From positions 248,001 to 312,000 of the forward strand of contig NZ_CP029078.1 of the NCBI RefSeq assembly GCF_005222485.1: a DNA stretch of 64,000 bases, in the 5' to 3' direction. Within the stretch, counting starts at the first letter, position 1, and each line of letters opens with the position of its first letter. The position numbers were made by a program, and so were the translations under genes. This document shows positions 27,290 to 35,101 of the stretch, piece after piece. Source of the DNA: Streptomyces griseoviridis. Its GTDB lineage: Bacteria > Actinomycetota > Actinomycetes > Streptomycetales > Streptomycetaceae. The notes under the pieces are model-generated. The model was not told the DNA's origin. It did not search any database and worked only from the letters and a program-made list of their open reading frames with translations.

Positions 27290-29557
27290 GGTGCTGCTGG
27301 TGTCGCTGACCTCGCAGGTGAGGAACGCGTGCCGGAGCAGCCGCAGGCGCAGCGGTCCCGTCGCGTAGCGGATGGCGTTGGCGAGGAGTTCGCTGACGAT
27401 GAGTTCCGTGGACATCGTCAGCTCCGACAGGCCCCAGGCGTCGAGTTGGCGGGCGACCTCGATGCGGGAGTCGGCGACCGCTGAGGGGTCGAAGGGGATC
27501 TCCCAGGAGATGACCTGGGTCGGCTTGAGGGGGCGGGGGCGGGCCAGGAGCAGGGCGACGTCGTCGGGCTGGGGGCCGGGCACCAGTCGGCGCACCGCTT
27601 CGGCGCAGAGGTCGTCCAGAGGCAGGCCGGTGCGGGCCAGGACCTCGGCGAGGCGCCGCATGCCGAGGTCGACGTCGCGTCCGATGCCCTCGATGAGGCC
27701 GTCGGTGTAGAGGCCGATGGTGCTGCCCTCGGCCAGTTCGAGGGTGCCCGACTCGAAGGGCATGCCGCCGAGGCCCAAGGGGGGTCCGACGGGCAGGTCG
27801 GGGAAGCCGACGGTGCCGTCGGGGGCGACGACGACGGGCGGCGGGTGGCCGGCGCGGGCCAGTTCGCACTGCCGGGTGACGGGGTCGTAGACGGCGTACA
27901 GGCAGGTGGCGCCGAGGACGGCGTTGCCGGTGACGCCGTCGGGGGGTTCCTCCTCGGTCAGCCGGATGACCAGGTCGTCGAGGTGGGCGAGCAGCTCCGC
28001 CGGGGGCAGGTCCATGTCAGCGAGGGTGTGGACGGCCGTGCGGAGCCTGCCCATGGTCGCCGCGGCGGTGATGCCGTGGCCGACGACGTCGCCGACGACG
28101 AGGCCGACGCGGGCGCTGGAGAGCGGCAGGACGTCGAACCAGTCGCCGCCGACGCCGTCCTTGGCCTCGGCCGGGAGGTAGACGTAGGCGGTCTCCAGGC
28201 CGGTGACGCCCGCGAGCGCCTGGGGCAGCAGGTTGCGCTGGAGGGTGAGGGCGGTGTTGCGCTCGCGGGTGTAGCGGCGGGCGTTGTCGAGGCCGACGGC
28301 GGCCCTGGCCGCGAGTTCCTGGGCGAGCAGGAGGTCGTCGGGGGCGAAGGAGGCCAGGTTCTCGGAGCGGAGGAAGGTGGCGAGGCCGAGGACGGTGTCG
28401 CGGGCGCGCAGCGGGACGGAGATGAGGGAGTGCAGCGCGTACTCGCGCATCCGGGCGGCGCGCTGGGGGTCCTTCACGGCCCACTCGGGGCTTCCGGGGT
28501 CGAGGACCGGCATGAGGACGCCCTCGCCGTCCAGCAGGTAGGTCCGGTCGTGGGGTGGCGGCACGAACTCCACCGGCTCCCCCACCCGGGCCAGCGCCTC
28601 GGGGGCGCCGGGGCGGACCGACTGGAGCCCGGCGCGGAACATGCCGGGCATGCCGTCCGGGAGGAGCGCGGCCGGCTCGTCGGTGCTGAGCGCGGAGTCC
28701 AGCAGGTCGACGACGGCGAGGTCGGCGAACCGGGGGACGACCACGTCGGCCAGTTCCTGGGCCGTGCGCAGCACGTCGAGCGAGCGGCCGAGGCGGGCCC
28801 CGGCGTCGTTCATGAAGACCAGGCGCTGCTGGGCCGCCCAGCGGTCGGTGACGTCCGAGACCATGTAGCAGACGCCGGTGACGGCGCCGTCGGTGCCGGT
28901 CAGGGGGAAGAAGGAGGTGGAGTAGGCGTGCTCGTGGTGCGGGTCGGCCCAGCTCCAGCCCCGGTACTCGTGGTCCATCACGGGGACGCCGGTGAGCAGG
29001 ACCTTCTCCATCAGGTTCTCCAGCTTCTCGGCCTGGAGACCGGGCATGAACTCGCTGAGCCTGCGGCCGATGCGCTGTTCGCGCGGGACGCCGCCGAAGC
29101 GTTCGAGGACGTCGTTGAGCCAGACGTAGCGCAGTTCGGGGCTCATCACGGCCATGCCGATCGGGGCGCGGGTGAGGAAGCCGTCGAGGACGGACTGGCC
29201 GATGGCCTGGTCGGGGTGGCGTTCGTGGCCGGTGACGAGGAAGCAGTCGCCGAGGTCCGCCATCCGGAAGGCGGCCGAGACGCTCACGTCGGTGGGGATC
29301 TCGCGGCCCGCCCGGTCCCGGAGGGTGACCGTGCCGCGCCAGCCGGTGCCGGTGCGGCAGGCCTCCGCGATCCTGGACACGCGGGCCCGGTCGGCGGAGG
29401 CGACGAGGGGGCCGCCGGGGCGGCCCACGACGTCGGCCGCGCGGTGTCCGAGCAGTCGTTGCGCGCCACGGGTCCAGCCGACGAGGGTGCCGTCGGCGGT
29501 GACCACGGCGGTGGCCTCGTCGGCCGACCCGTCGGGCCGCCCACCTGCCGATGCCAT
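27137..29557 (-). CDS. PAS-GAF-SpoIIE phosphatase with anti-sigma-type ATPase domain
   Basis: A multidomain signalling protein of about 806 aa. From the N-terminus it has two PAS sensor domains (about 10-110 and 120-245), a GAF domain (about 255-430), a SpoIIE/PP2C serine phosphatase (about 450-670, GGDWFDVL near 470 with the metal-binding Asp, and GLYTDGLIEG) and a C-terminal HATPase_c domain (about 690-800, ELLANAIRYAT). Such proteins control anti-sigma factor networks in Streptomyces. The ATG at 29557 is chosen by homology length; GTG codons at 29569 and 29566 are alternatives. A perfect palindrome lies just upstream. Its last 153 bp overlap the AraC gene in convergent orientation. Confidence 0.9.
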   Translation of the reverse strand: MASAGGRPDGSADEATAVVTADGTLVGWTRGAQRLLGHRAADVVGRPGGPLVASADRARVSRIAEACRTGTGWRGTVTLRDRAGREIPTDVSVSAAFRMADLGDCFLVTGHERHPDQAIGQSVLDGFLTRAPIGMAVMSPELRYVWLNDVLERFGGVPREQRIGRRLSEFMPGLQAEKLENLMEKVLLTGVPVMDHEYRGWSWADPHHEHAYSTSFFPLTGTDGAVTGVCYMVSDVTDRWAAQQRLVFMNDAGARLGRSLDVLRTAQELADVVVPRFADLAVVDLLDSALSTDEPAALLPDGMPGMFRAGLQSVRPGAPEALARVGEPVEFVPPPHDRTYLLDGEGVLMPVLDPGSPEWAVKDPQRAARMREYALHSLISVPLRARDTVLGLATFLRSENLASFAPDDLLLAQELAARAAVGLDNARRYTRERNTALTLQRNLLPQALAGVTGLETAYVYLPAEAKDGVGGDWFDVLPLSSARVGLVVGDVVGHGITAAATMGRLRTAVHTLADMDLPPAELLAHLDDLVIRLTEEEPPDGVTGNAVLGATCLYAVYDPVTRQCELARAGHPPPVVVAPDGTVGFPDLPVGPPLGLGGMPFESGTLELAEGSTIGLYTDGLIEGIGRDVDLGMRRLAEVLARTGLPLDDLCAEAVRRLVPGPQPDDVALLLARPRPLKPTQVISWEIPFDPSAVADSRIEVARQLDAWGLSELTMSTELIVSELLANAIRYATGPLRLRLLRHAFLTCEVSDTSSTSPRMRHARALDENGRGLFLVAQLTRRWGTRHTPEGKTIWAEQDLPPAARG

Positions 29558-29589
29558 GCGGGTCACCACCGTTCCGGAGCGGTTGCGCG

Positions 29590-29611
29590 CAGGGTGGATG
29601 AATCCACCCTG
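29590..29611. promoter_or_regulatory. Perfect palindrome upstream of the SpoIIE phosphatase gene
   Basis: CAGGGTGGAT and its exact complement are separated by two bases, a 22-bp two-fold symmetric site 33 bases upstream of the phosphatase ATG on the minus strand. A second, imperfect repeat (ATATGCAC/ATGCGTAT, 29622-29640) lies further out in an AT-richer stretch that probably holds the promoter. The spacing fits an operator better than a terminator. The binding protein is unknown. Confidence 0.5.
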
Positions 29612-29693
29612 TAATCCAACGATATGCACGCTATGCGTATACAACCGATAAAAGCCTGTTCGCGCATCGCGAAGCGGGTGCGGTCGCCGGCCC

Positions 29694-31247
29694 TCAGGTC
29701 GTGGCGGAGGCGGGGCTGTCGCCGTCCCCCGACCGTTCGGCGGAGACCCGGTACAGCTCCTTGGACGTGGTGATCAGCTCCTGCTGCTCCTCGCGCGAGC
29801 CGACCATGGGCTGCGAGCCGTTGAGCGGGACCTGCGCGGTCTCGGGCAGGAACCGCACGGTCACCAGGCCGATCACCCCGGCCAGCATCAGGTAGTAGGC
29901 GGGCATCAGATCGTCGCCCGTGATGTTGACCAGCGCCTCGGTGACCAGCGGGGTGGTGCCGCCGAAGGCCGCGACCGCGATGTTGAAGCCGATGCCCATC
30001 GCCGCGTAGCGGACGGCGGTGGGGAACAGCGCGGGCAGGGTGGCGGCGCTGGGCGCGGCGAAGCAGGCCAGCAGCGTGGAGAGGATCAGGACGCCGGACA
30101 GCGGCGGCCAGAAGCCGTCCATCTTGATCAGCTGGAAGGCCGGTACGGCGAGCACGATCATGGCCGCCGCGGAGAACCCGTAGATCGGGCGCCGCCCCAC
30201 CCGGTCGCTGTAGCGGCCGATGAAGGTGATCAGCAGGACGATCCAGACCATGCCGAGCAGGACGAGGACGTCGGCGGTGCCGCTCGACCGGTGCAGGGTC
30301 TCGGTCTGGTAGGTCGGCAGGAAGCCGGTGACCATGTAGTTGCTGACGTTGTAGAGCAGGACCAGGCCCATGCAGATGAGCAGCGGGCGCCAGTGCCGGG
30401 TCACGATGGTCTTGAACTCACCGCCCGCCGACTCCTGGGCGAGGGTCTTCTCGTGGTCGTCGAGCTGCTGCTGGAACGCCGGGGACTCCTCCAGCTTGAG
30501 CCGCATGTACAGGCCGATGACGCCGAGCGGTCCCGCGATCAGGAAGGGGAGGCGCCAGCCCCAGGCGAGCATCTGGTCGTCGGTGAGGGCCAGGTTCAGC
30601 AGGGTGACCAGGGCGGAGCCGAGCGCGTAGCCGACGAAGGTGCCGAAGTCGAGCCAGCTGGAGAGGAAGCCCCGGCGCCGGTCGGGTGAGTACTCGGCGA
30701 CGAAGGTGGTGGCGCCGCCGTACTCGCCGCCGGTGGAGAAGCCCTGGACCATCCGGGCGATCAGCAGCAGGATCGGGGCGGCGATGCCGATCGAGCCGTA
30801 GCTCGGGATCAGTCCGATCGCGAAGGTGCCGGCCGCCATCATGATCATGGTGGTGGCGAGCACCTTCTGACGGCCGAGGCGGTCGCCGAGCGGGCCGAAG
30901 ACCAGGCCGCCCAGCGGGCGCACCACGAACGCGGCCGCGAAGGTCGCGAACGACGAGATCACCTGGGCGCCGGGAGAGGCGCCGGGGAAGAAGACCTTGC
31001 CGAGGGTGGCGGCCAGATAGCTGTAGACGCCGAAGTCGAACCACTCCATGCAGTTGCCCAGCGCGGAGGCGCCGACCGCGCGGCGCAGCAGCGGCCCCTC
31101 GACGACCTGCACGTCGCCCGAGCGGAAGGCGCCCTTGTTGCGGCGCAGTCTGCGCGAGAGCTCCTCGCGCACCTGCCGGGGCAGTTCCGCCACCGCCTTG
31201 GACACCTTCGCCGAGCCCGAACGTCCCGACTTCCCCGTGGGCACCAC
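29694..31247 (-). CDS. MFS metabolite:H+ symporter, ProP/ShiA-like
   Basis: A 12-helix major facilitator of about 517 aa with the MFS motif GPLGDRLGRQKVL between helices 2 and 3, ARMVQGFSTGGEYGG on helix 4, and RYSDRVGRRP at the middle loop. These match the metabolite:H+ symporter group (ProP osmolyte, shikimate and dicarboxylate carriers). The GTG at 31247 is chosen because GGAGG lies about 10 bases upstream; longer starts exist. The 55 residues before helix 1 are basic and soluble, an extension not usual in the family. It follows the LanB-like operon in the same direction but a hairpin at 31392-31414 separates them. Confidence 0.85.
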   Translation of the reverse strand: MVPTGKSGRSGSAKVSKAVAELPRQVREELSRRLRRNKGAFRSGDVQVVEGPLLRRAVGASALGNCMEWFDFGVYSYLAATLGKVFFPGASPGAQVISSFATFAAAFVVRPLGGLVFGPLGDRLGRQKVLATTMIMMAAGTFAIGLIPSYGSIGIAAPILLLIARMVQGFSTGGEYGGATTFVAEYSPDRRRGFLSSWLDFGTFVGYALGSALVTLLNLALTDDQMLAWGWRLPFLIAGPLGVIGLYMRLKLEESPAFQQQLDDHEKTLAQESAGGEFKTIVTRHWRPLLICMGLVLLYNVSNYMVTGFLPTYQTETLHRSSGTADVLVLLGMVWIVLLITFIGRYSDRVGRRPIYGFSAAAMIVLAVPAFQLIKMDGFWPPLSGVLILSTLLACFAAPSAATLPALFPTAVRYAAMGIGFNIAVAAFGGTTPLVTEALVNITGDDLMPAYYLMLAGVIGLVTVRFLPETAQVPLNGSQPMVGSREEQQELITTSKELYRVSAERSGDGDSPASATT

Positions 31248-31391
31248 GTCGCCCACACCTCCGCTCTCCTGGCCTCGCTTCACTGAAGCGAATCTTGCGG
31301 CAGTCCCGCACGCCTCGCATGCCGGACCGCCGCGTCGTCGCTCAGGGCCGCTGCCCAGGAACGGGCGCCTCACACTCGTCCGTTCGGGGGA

Positions 31392-31414
31392 CCCGCCCCG
31401 GCGTGCGGGGCGGG
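31392..31414 (-). terminator. Hairpin ending the LanB-like/A/PCP operon
   Basis: A perfect 9-bp inverted repeat (31392-31400 with 31406-31414) and a 5-base loop lie 7 bases beyond the stop of the 31422-33710 gene. It marks the left end of the accessory operon. Confidence 0.6.
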
Positions 31415-31421
31415 CGCGGTC

Positions 31422-33710
31422 TCAGGGGGCCGGCTCGGTGTCGAAGGCCACGAACCGCAGCTCGGAGGTGTAGCGGCGGCCCTCGTCGTCGGTGAGCCAG
31501 GTCTGCTCGGGGCTCGGCAGCATCTCGGTGAAGGTGACGGTGGCCTCCGGGTCGTTGCGGGCCAGGCGGCGCAGCGCCTTGGCGAGGATGGTGACGTAGA
31601 CGGGGCTGTCGAAGTCGACGTAGAACGGGCGGGACTCGGTGGGCGAGACGACGAACACGTAGCGGGGCAGGCCGAGGTCCGCGCTCCAGTGCCGGGCCCT
31701 GACGAAGCGGCGGGCCTCGTCCTTGTCGTCGGCGAATGCCGCGTCCGCGGCCGGCACCCGCCAGGTCTCGCGGGCCACGACCAGCCGGTCGACGGTGACC
31801 CGAGGGGTGTGGTCCGCGGGCGGCAGCGGCTGGAAGAGGTCCATCGCGAGGGTGGTCAGGACGTGGGAGAAGACGTCGACGGCGGGGAAGAGCGAGCCGT
31901 CGGGGAGCCGGACCAGGAGGTCGCCTCCGCGCTCGACGACGGTCGCGTCGGCGCTGCGCACGGCGCGCGGCCTGGCCGGGTCGGCCGTGAAGTCGGCCAG
32001 CGCGACCTGGTGGTCCTCGGGGCGGACCAGTGCGTGTCTGACCCGTACCGAGAGGCGGGAGCGGTGCTCCTTGGGGAGCAGCGGCAGCAGGCGCGGGCCC
32101 GGGTGGTCGCGGTCGGTGAGGCGGAACAGCTCGGCGATGTCGGGGTGCTGGTGGGTGAAGAGGGAGGCGCCCAGGGTGTTGGCGGCCAGGTGGAGTTCGC
32201 CGAGGACGAGGGTGAAGTCGCCGCGGGCCACCGCGTCGGCGCCGTCGGCGGCGATCATCACGTCCGGGCTGAGGTAGCGGGCGGCCGTCCAGCCGCCGCA
32301 GGTGGTGCCGAACTCCTCGCGGACGGCCGCCGCGATGTCCGCGGACCGCACGACGACCCGGCGGGCGTCCTCGGGGACGGCGAGGACGCGTCGCCAGCGG
32401 GCGGCGAAGTCCGCCTGGAGGTCGCTCGCCGCGGTGCGGGCGACGCCGTGCAGGACCGGCAGGCACGCGAACCAGAAGGCGGCCAGGTCCACCGGTCCCC
32501 CGGCGGCGAGGTCGGCGTGGACGCGGCGGGCCTCGGCGGTGACCGTCTCGGCCAGGCGCGCGGTGAGCCAGCCGGCGCTGTCCATGAGCAGCCGCAGCGG
32601 CTCCAGGGCGTCGAGCACGGCGGGGCCGAGGCGGGCGGTGGCCGAGCGCCGGGTGTCGGAGTACACGAGGGCGCGGCAGGGCGCCGTCGACGCGGACTTC
32701 TCGCGGACGGCGGCCGTCTCGGTGAGTTCGGTGAAGTCGCGTTCCAGCGCGGCCATGGCCTCGACGAGGGCGTCCTCGGAGCGGGCCGCGGCCACCCGGG
32801 CGCGTCCCGCCTCCAGCCGGTCGAGGGCCTCCAGGGCGCGGTGGCGCGGCAGCGGGTCGCCGACGGTGTCGAGCCAGGCCCGCAGGGCGCGGTCGGGGTG
32901 GGTGCCGGCCGGGACCTCGAGGCGCCACACCACCCAGCGGCGGGCGACGAGGTCGGCCAGGACGGCGGTCACGTCGGTGCCGGGGAGGGCGGCGGCGATG
33001 GCCCGTGCCGGGCGGACGCCGTCGCAGTGGGCGAGGACGGCCGCCGCCTCGGGCTCCACGGTCACCGGCCGTCTGCCGGGTACCCGGACCCGGTCGCCTT
33101 CGAGGGCGACGAACGGGATCCGGCGGGGCGCGATCCACTCGCGCAGGGCGGGGTCGGCGTCCAGGGTCTTCGCGAGTGCGTCGATGCCCCAACTCGCCCA
33201 GTAGACGCTGGAGTCTGCGATGAGTCCTGACCCGGGGTCGACGGTGACGCCGGGCGTGTCCTGGTCCCAGCGCCCCCAGCCGACCGGGCCGAAGAAGCCG
33301 ATGGTGTCGTTCTTGACGCAGAACCGCTGCCAGTAGTGCGCGACCAGTTCCTCCCGCTGGCGCGGCATGCTGCTGCGGTTGTCGACGCCCGGCCTCCAGC
33401 GCAGGAACGGCGCGATGCCCGAGGTGAGGACGGGCCGGTTCTGCCAGGCGACGGCCTCCCGGAAGGACGGGGTGCGGGCGATGTCCTGGAGGGTGTGCGC
33501 GGTCTCGACGGCGGCGTCGGCGAAGAGGTGCGCGAAGTCCTGCCAGCGGGCGCCGTCGAGGGGGTCGGCGGCGGTGAACTTGTCGGCCGCCGCGGCCAGT
33601 CCCGCCGGGGCCAGGCGCAGCACGCCCTCGGCGGGGAAGCCGGGACCGCGCAGGGCGAACTGCTCCCACAGCCGCCAGCGGCCGAGGGACGGCACGAGGT
33701 CTTCGGTCAT
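31422..33710 (-). CDS. LanB-type dehydratase N-terminal (glutamylation-domain) protein, copy 1
   Basis: A 762-aa protein related to the N-terminal domain of class I lantibiotic dehydratases, which transfers an amino acid from aminoacyl-tRNA to a substrate. It has an N-terminal ALRGPGFP segment and a C-terminal RPFYVDFDSPVY segment. Where typical LanB proteins read RxxxRxTPxGxF, it reads R129, K133, then NDTIGFF. The C-terminal elimination domain of full LanB proteins is absent. AAGGAG precedes the ATG at 33710. It closes a five-gene operon with an A domain, a PCP, a dehydratase and a paralogue (36585-38906), with 158 of 160 identical bases in one block. Relatives include split LanB proteins and the PEARL amino-acid ligases. 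The reaction here is unknown. Confidence 0.82.
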   Translation of the reverse strand: MTEDLVPSLGRWRLWEQFALRGPGFPAEGVLRLAPAGLAAAADKFTAADPLDGARWQDFAHLFADAAVETAHTLQDIARTPSFREAVAWQNRPVLTSGIAPFLRWRPGVDNRSSMPRQREELVAHYWQRFCVKNDTIGFFGPVGWGRWDQDTPGVTVDPGSGLIADSSVYWASWGIDALAKTLDADPALREWIAPRRIPFVALEGDRVRVPGRRPVTVEPEAAAVLAHCDGVRPARAIAAALPGTDVTAVLADLVARRWVVWRLEVPAGTHPDRALRAWLDTVGDPLPRHRALEALDRLEAGRARVAAARSEDALVEAMAALERDFTELTETAAVREKSASTAPCRALVYSDTRRSATARLGPAVLDALEPLRLLMDSAGWLTARLAETVTAEARRVHADLAAGGPVDLAAFWFACLPVLHGVARTAASDLQADFAARWRRVLAVPEDARRVVVRSADIAAAVREEFGTTCGGWTAARYLSPDVMIAADGADAVARGDFTLVLGELHLAANTLGASLFTHQHPDIAELFRLTDRDHPGPRLLPLLPKEHRSRLSVRVRHALVRPEDHQVALADFTADPARPRAVRSADATVVERGGDLLVRLPDGSLFPAVDVFSHVLTTLAMDLFQPLPPADHTPRVTVDRLVVARETWRVPAADAAFADDKDEARRFVRARHWSADLGLPRYVFVVSPTESRPFYVDFDSPVYVTILAKALRRLARNDPEATVTFTEMLPSPEQTWLTDDEGRRYTSELRFVAFDTEPAP
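33260..33419 (-). repeat. Near-identical 160-bp block, copy 1 (partner 38447-38606)
   Basis: Aligned base by base with 38447-38606, only two positions differ (33271 and 33379). Both differences change an amino acid (Arg/His and Asn/Ser), and no silent change occurs in the block, although the flanking parts of the two genes differ widely. This looks like recent gene conversion rather than slow divergence. Confidence 0.85.
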
Positions 33711-33761
33711 GGCTTGGCTCTCCTTGGCGGGCGGGGGCGGACGGTCGGCGGGGTGGGCCGG

Positions 33762-34034
33762 TCAGGAGACGCCGTAGTCGGCGTCCACGACCTCGGCCAG
33801 GTCGAGCGGGGTGGGGTAGGCGAAGACCAGGGAGACGGGGACGTCCGCGCCCAGGTGCTCCTGGAGGCGTCCGGTGATCTGGAAGGCGGTGAGGGAGTCG
33901 CCGCCCGCCTCGTAGAAGTCGGTGTGCTCGGTGAGGTCGGGCAGGCCGAGGACGTCGCGGAAGATCTCGACGAGCAGGTCGACCGTGCTGACGGCGGTGG
34001 TGGGGGCGGCGGCGGTGGCGGTGTTGGGGGTCAT
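33762..34034 (-). CDS. Free-standing peptidyl carrier protein
   Basis: A 90-aa carrier protein with the PCP signature FYEAGGDSLTAFQ (phosphopantetheine Ser47) after a Thr/Ala-rich N-terminus. GGDS is typical of NRPS carriers rather than fatty-acid ACPs. AAGGAG precedes the ATG at 34034. It lies between the dehydratase gene and a LanB-like gene, and is the likely partner of the stand-alone adenylation domain at 35098-36585 and substrate of the phosphopantetheinyl transferase at 39443-40219. Confidence 0.93.
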   Translation of the reverse strand: MTPNTATAAAPTTAVSTVDLLVEIFRDVLGLPDLTEHTDFYEAGGDSLTAFQITGRLQEHLGADVPVSLVFAYPTPLDLAEVVDADYGVS

Positions 34035-34102
34035 GGCGGGGCTCCTTCGTGGGATGTGCGGTGACGGAACGGGTGGGCGGATCGGTGGGTGGTGCGGAGG
34101 GG

Positions 34103-35101
34103 CTAGGCGCGGGTGTGGTGGGCGGGGTGCAGGCGGGCGGGGGTGTTGCCGCCCGAGACGACGGCCACGACCCGTTCCCTGCGGCCGGCGCGCAGGGCGC
34201 CGGCCAGGGCGACGGCTCCGCTGGGCTCGGCGTCGACGCCGTGGCGGCGCAGCAGGGCGGTGGCGGCGAGGATCTCGTTCTCGTCGACGGCGATCAGCTC
34301 GTCGACGCGGTCGCGGATGATCGGGTAGGGGACCTGTCCGGGGCGCTGGCCGCGCAGGCCGTCGGCGACGGTGGCGCAGGGCGGCAGGGCGACCGGGTGT
34401 CCGGCGGCGAGGGAGCGGGCGTAGCGCGGGGTGAGGGCGGGTTCCACGCCGACCACCCGGACCGGGTGTCCCGCGGCGGCCAGGCAGACGCCCGCGAGGA
34501 GTCCGCCGCCGCCGGTCGGGACGTACACCGTCTCGGTGCGGGGGGCGTCGGTGAGGAGTTCGGTGCCGACCGTGCCCTGTCCGGCGACGACCAGCGGGTG
34601 GTCGGAGGAGGGCACGAGCAGGGCGCCGGTCTCCCGGGCGAGGGCCCGCGCGTGCTCCTCCCGTTCCGCCACTCCCCCGCCGACCTGGACGGTCTCGGCG
34701 CCCAGCGCCCGGATCGCGGCGGCCTTCGCGGGGGCGGCGCCGGCCGCGAGGACGACGGTGAGGGTGATGCCGAGCGGGCGGGCGAGCCGGGCGAGGGCGA
34801 TGCCGTGGTTCCCCGACGATCCGGTGACGACCCGGTCGGCGCCCAGCGCGAGCACCGCGTTGGCGGCGCCGCGCGTCTTGAACGAGCCGCCGGCCTGGAG
34901 GTGTTCGCCCTTCAGCAGCAGGTCGGGCCCGTGCGGTCCGGCCGAGGGGCCGCGCAGCAGGGGCGTGCGGACGATGTGCGGGGCGATCCGCAGGGCGGCG
35001 GCGTCCAGGTCGGCGCGGGTCGGCAGGGCGCGGGTGACGGGCCGTCCGGTGGGGGCGCGGCGTGCGGTGGACGGGGTGGGGCGCAGGTCGGTGGGGGTCA
35101 T
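34103..35101 (-). CDS. Threonine/serine dehydratase-like PLP enzyme (fold type II)
   Basis: The product (332 aa) belongs to the tryptophan-synthase-beta fold group that includes threonine dehydratase and serine racemase. The PLP lysine is in GGSFKTRG (Lys75), the phosphate-binding loop is GGGGLLAG, and TGSSGNHG is the substrate loop. No C-terminal ACT-type regulatory domain follows, so it is the biodegradative or specialised type. Its ATG overlaps the stop of the adenylation gene by four bases (ATGA). It may convert Thr or Ser to a keto acid, or make an unusual amino acid for the A domain; the sequence does not decide. Confidence 0.88.
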   Translation of the reverse strand: MTPTDLRPTPSTARRAPTGRPVTRALPTRADLDAAALRIAPHIVRTPLLRGPSAGPHGPDLLLKGEHLQAGGSFKTRGAANAVLALGADRVVTGSSGNHGIALARLARPLGITLTVVLAAGAAPAKAAAIRALGAETVQVGGGVAEREEHARALARETGALLVPSSDHPLVVAGQGTVGTELLTDAPRTETVYVPTGGGGLLAGVCLAAAGHPVRVVGVEPALTPRYARSLAAGHPVALPPCATVADGLRGQRPGQVPYPIIRDRVDELIAVDENEILAATALLRRHGVDAEPSGAVALAGALRAGRRERVVAVVSGGNTPARLHPAHHTRA

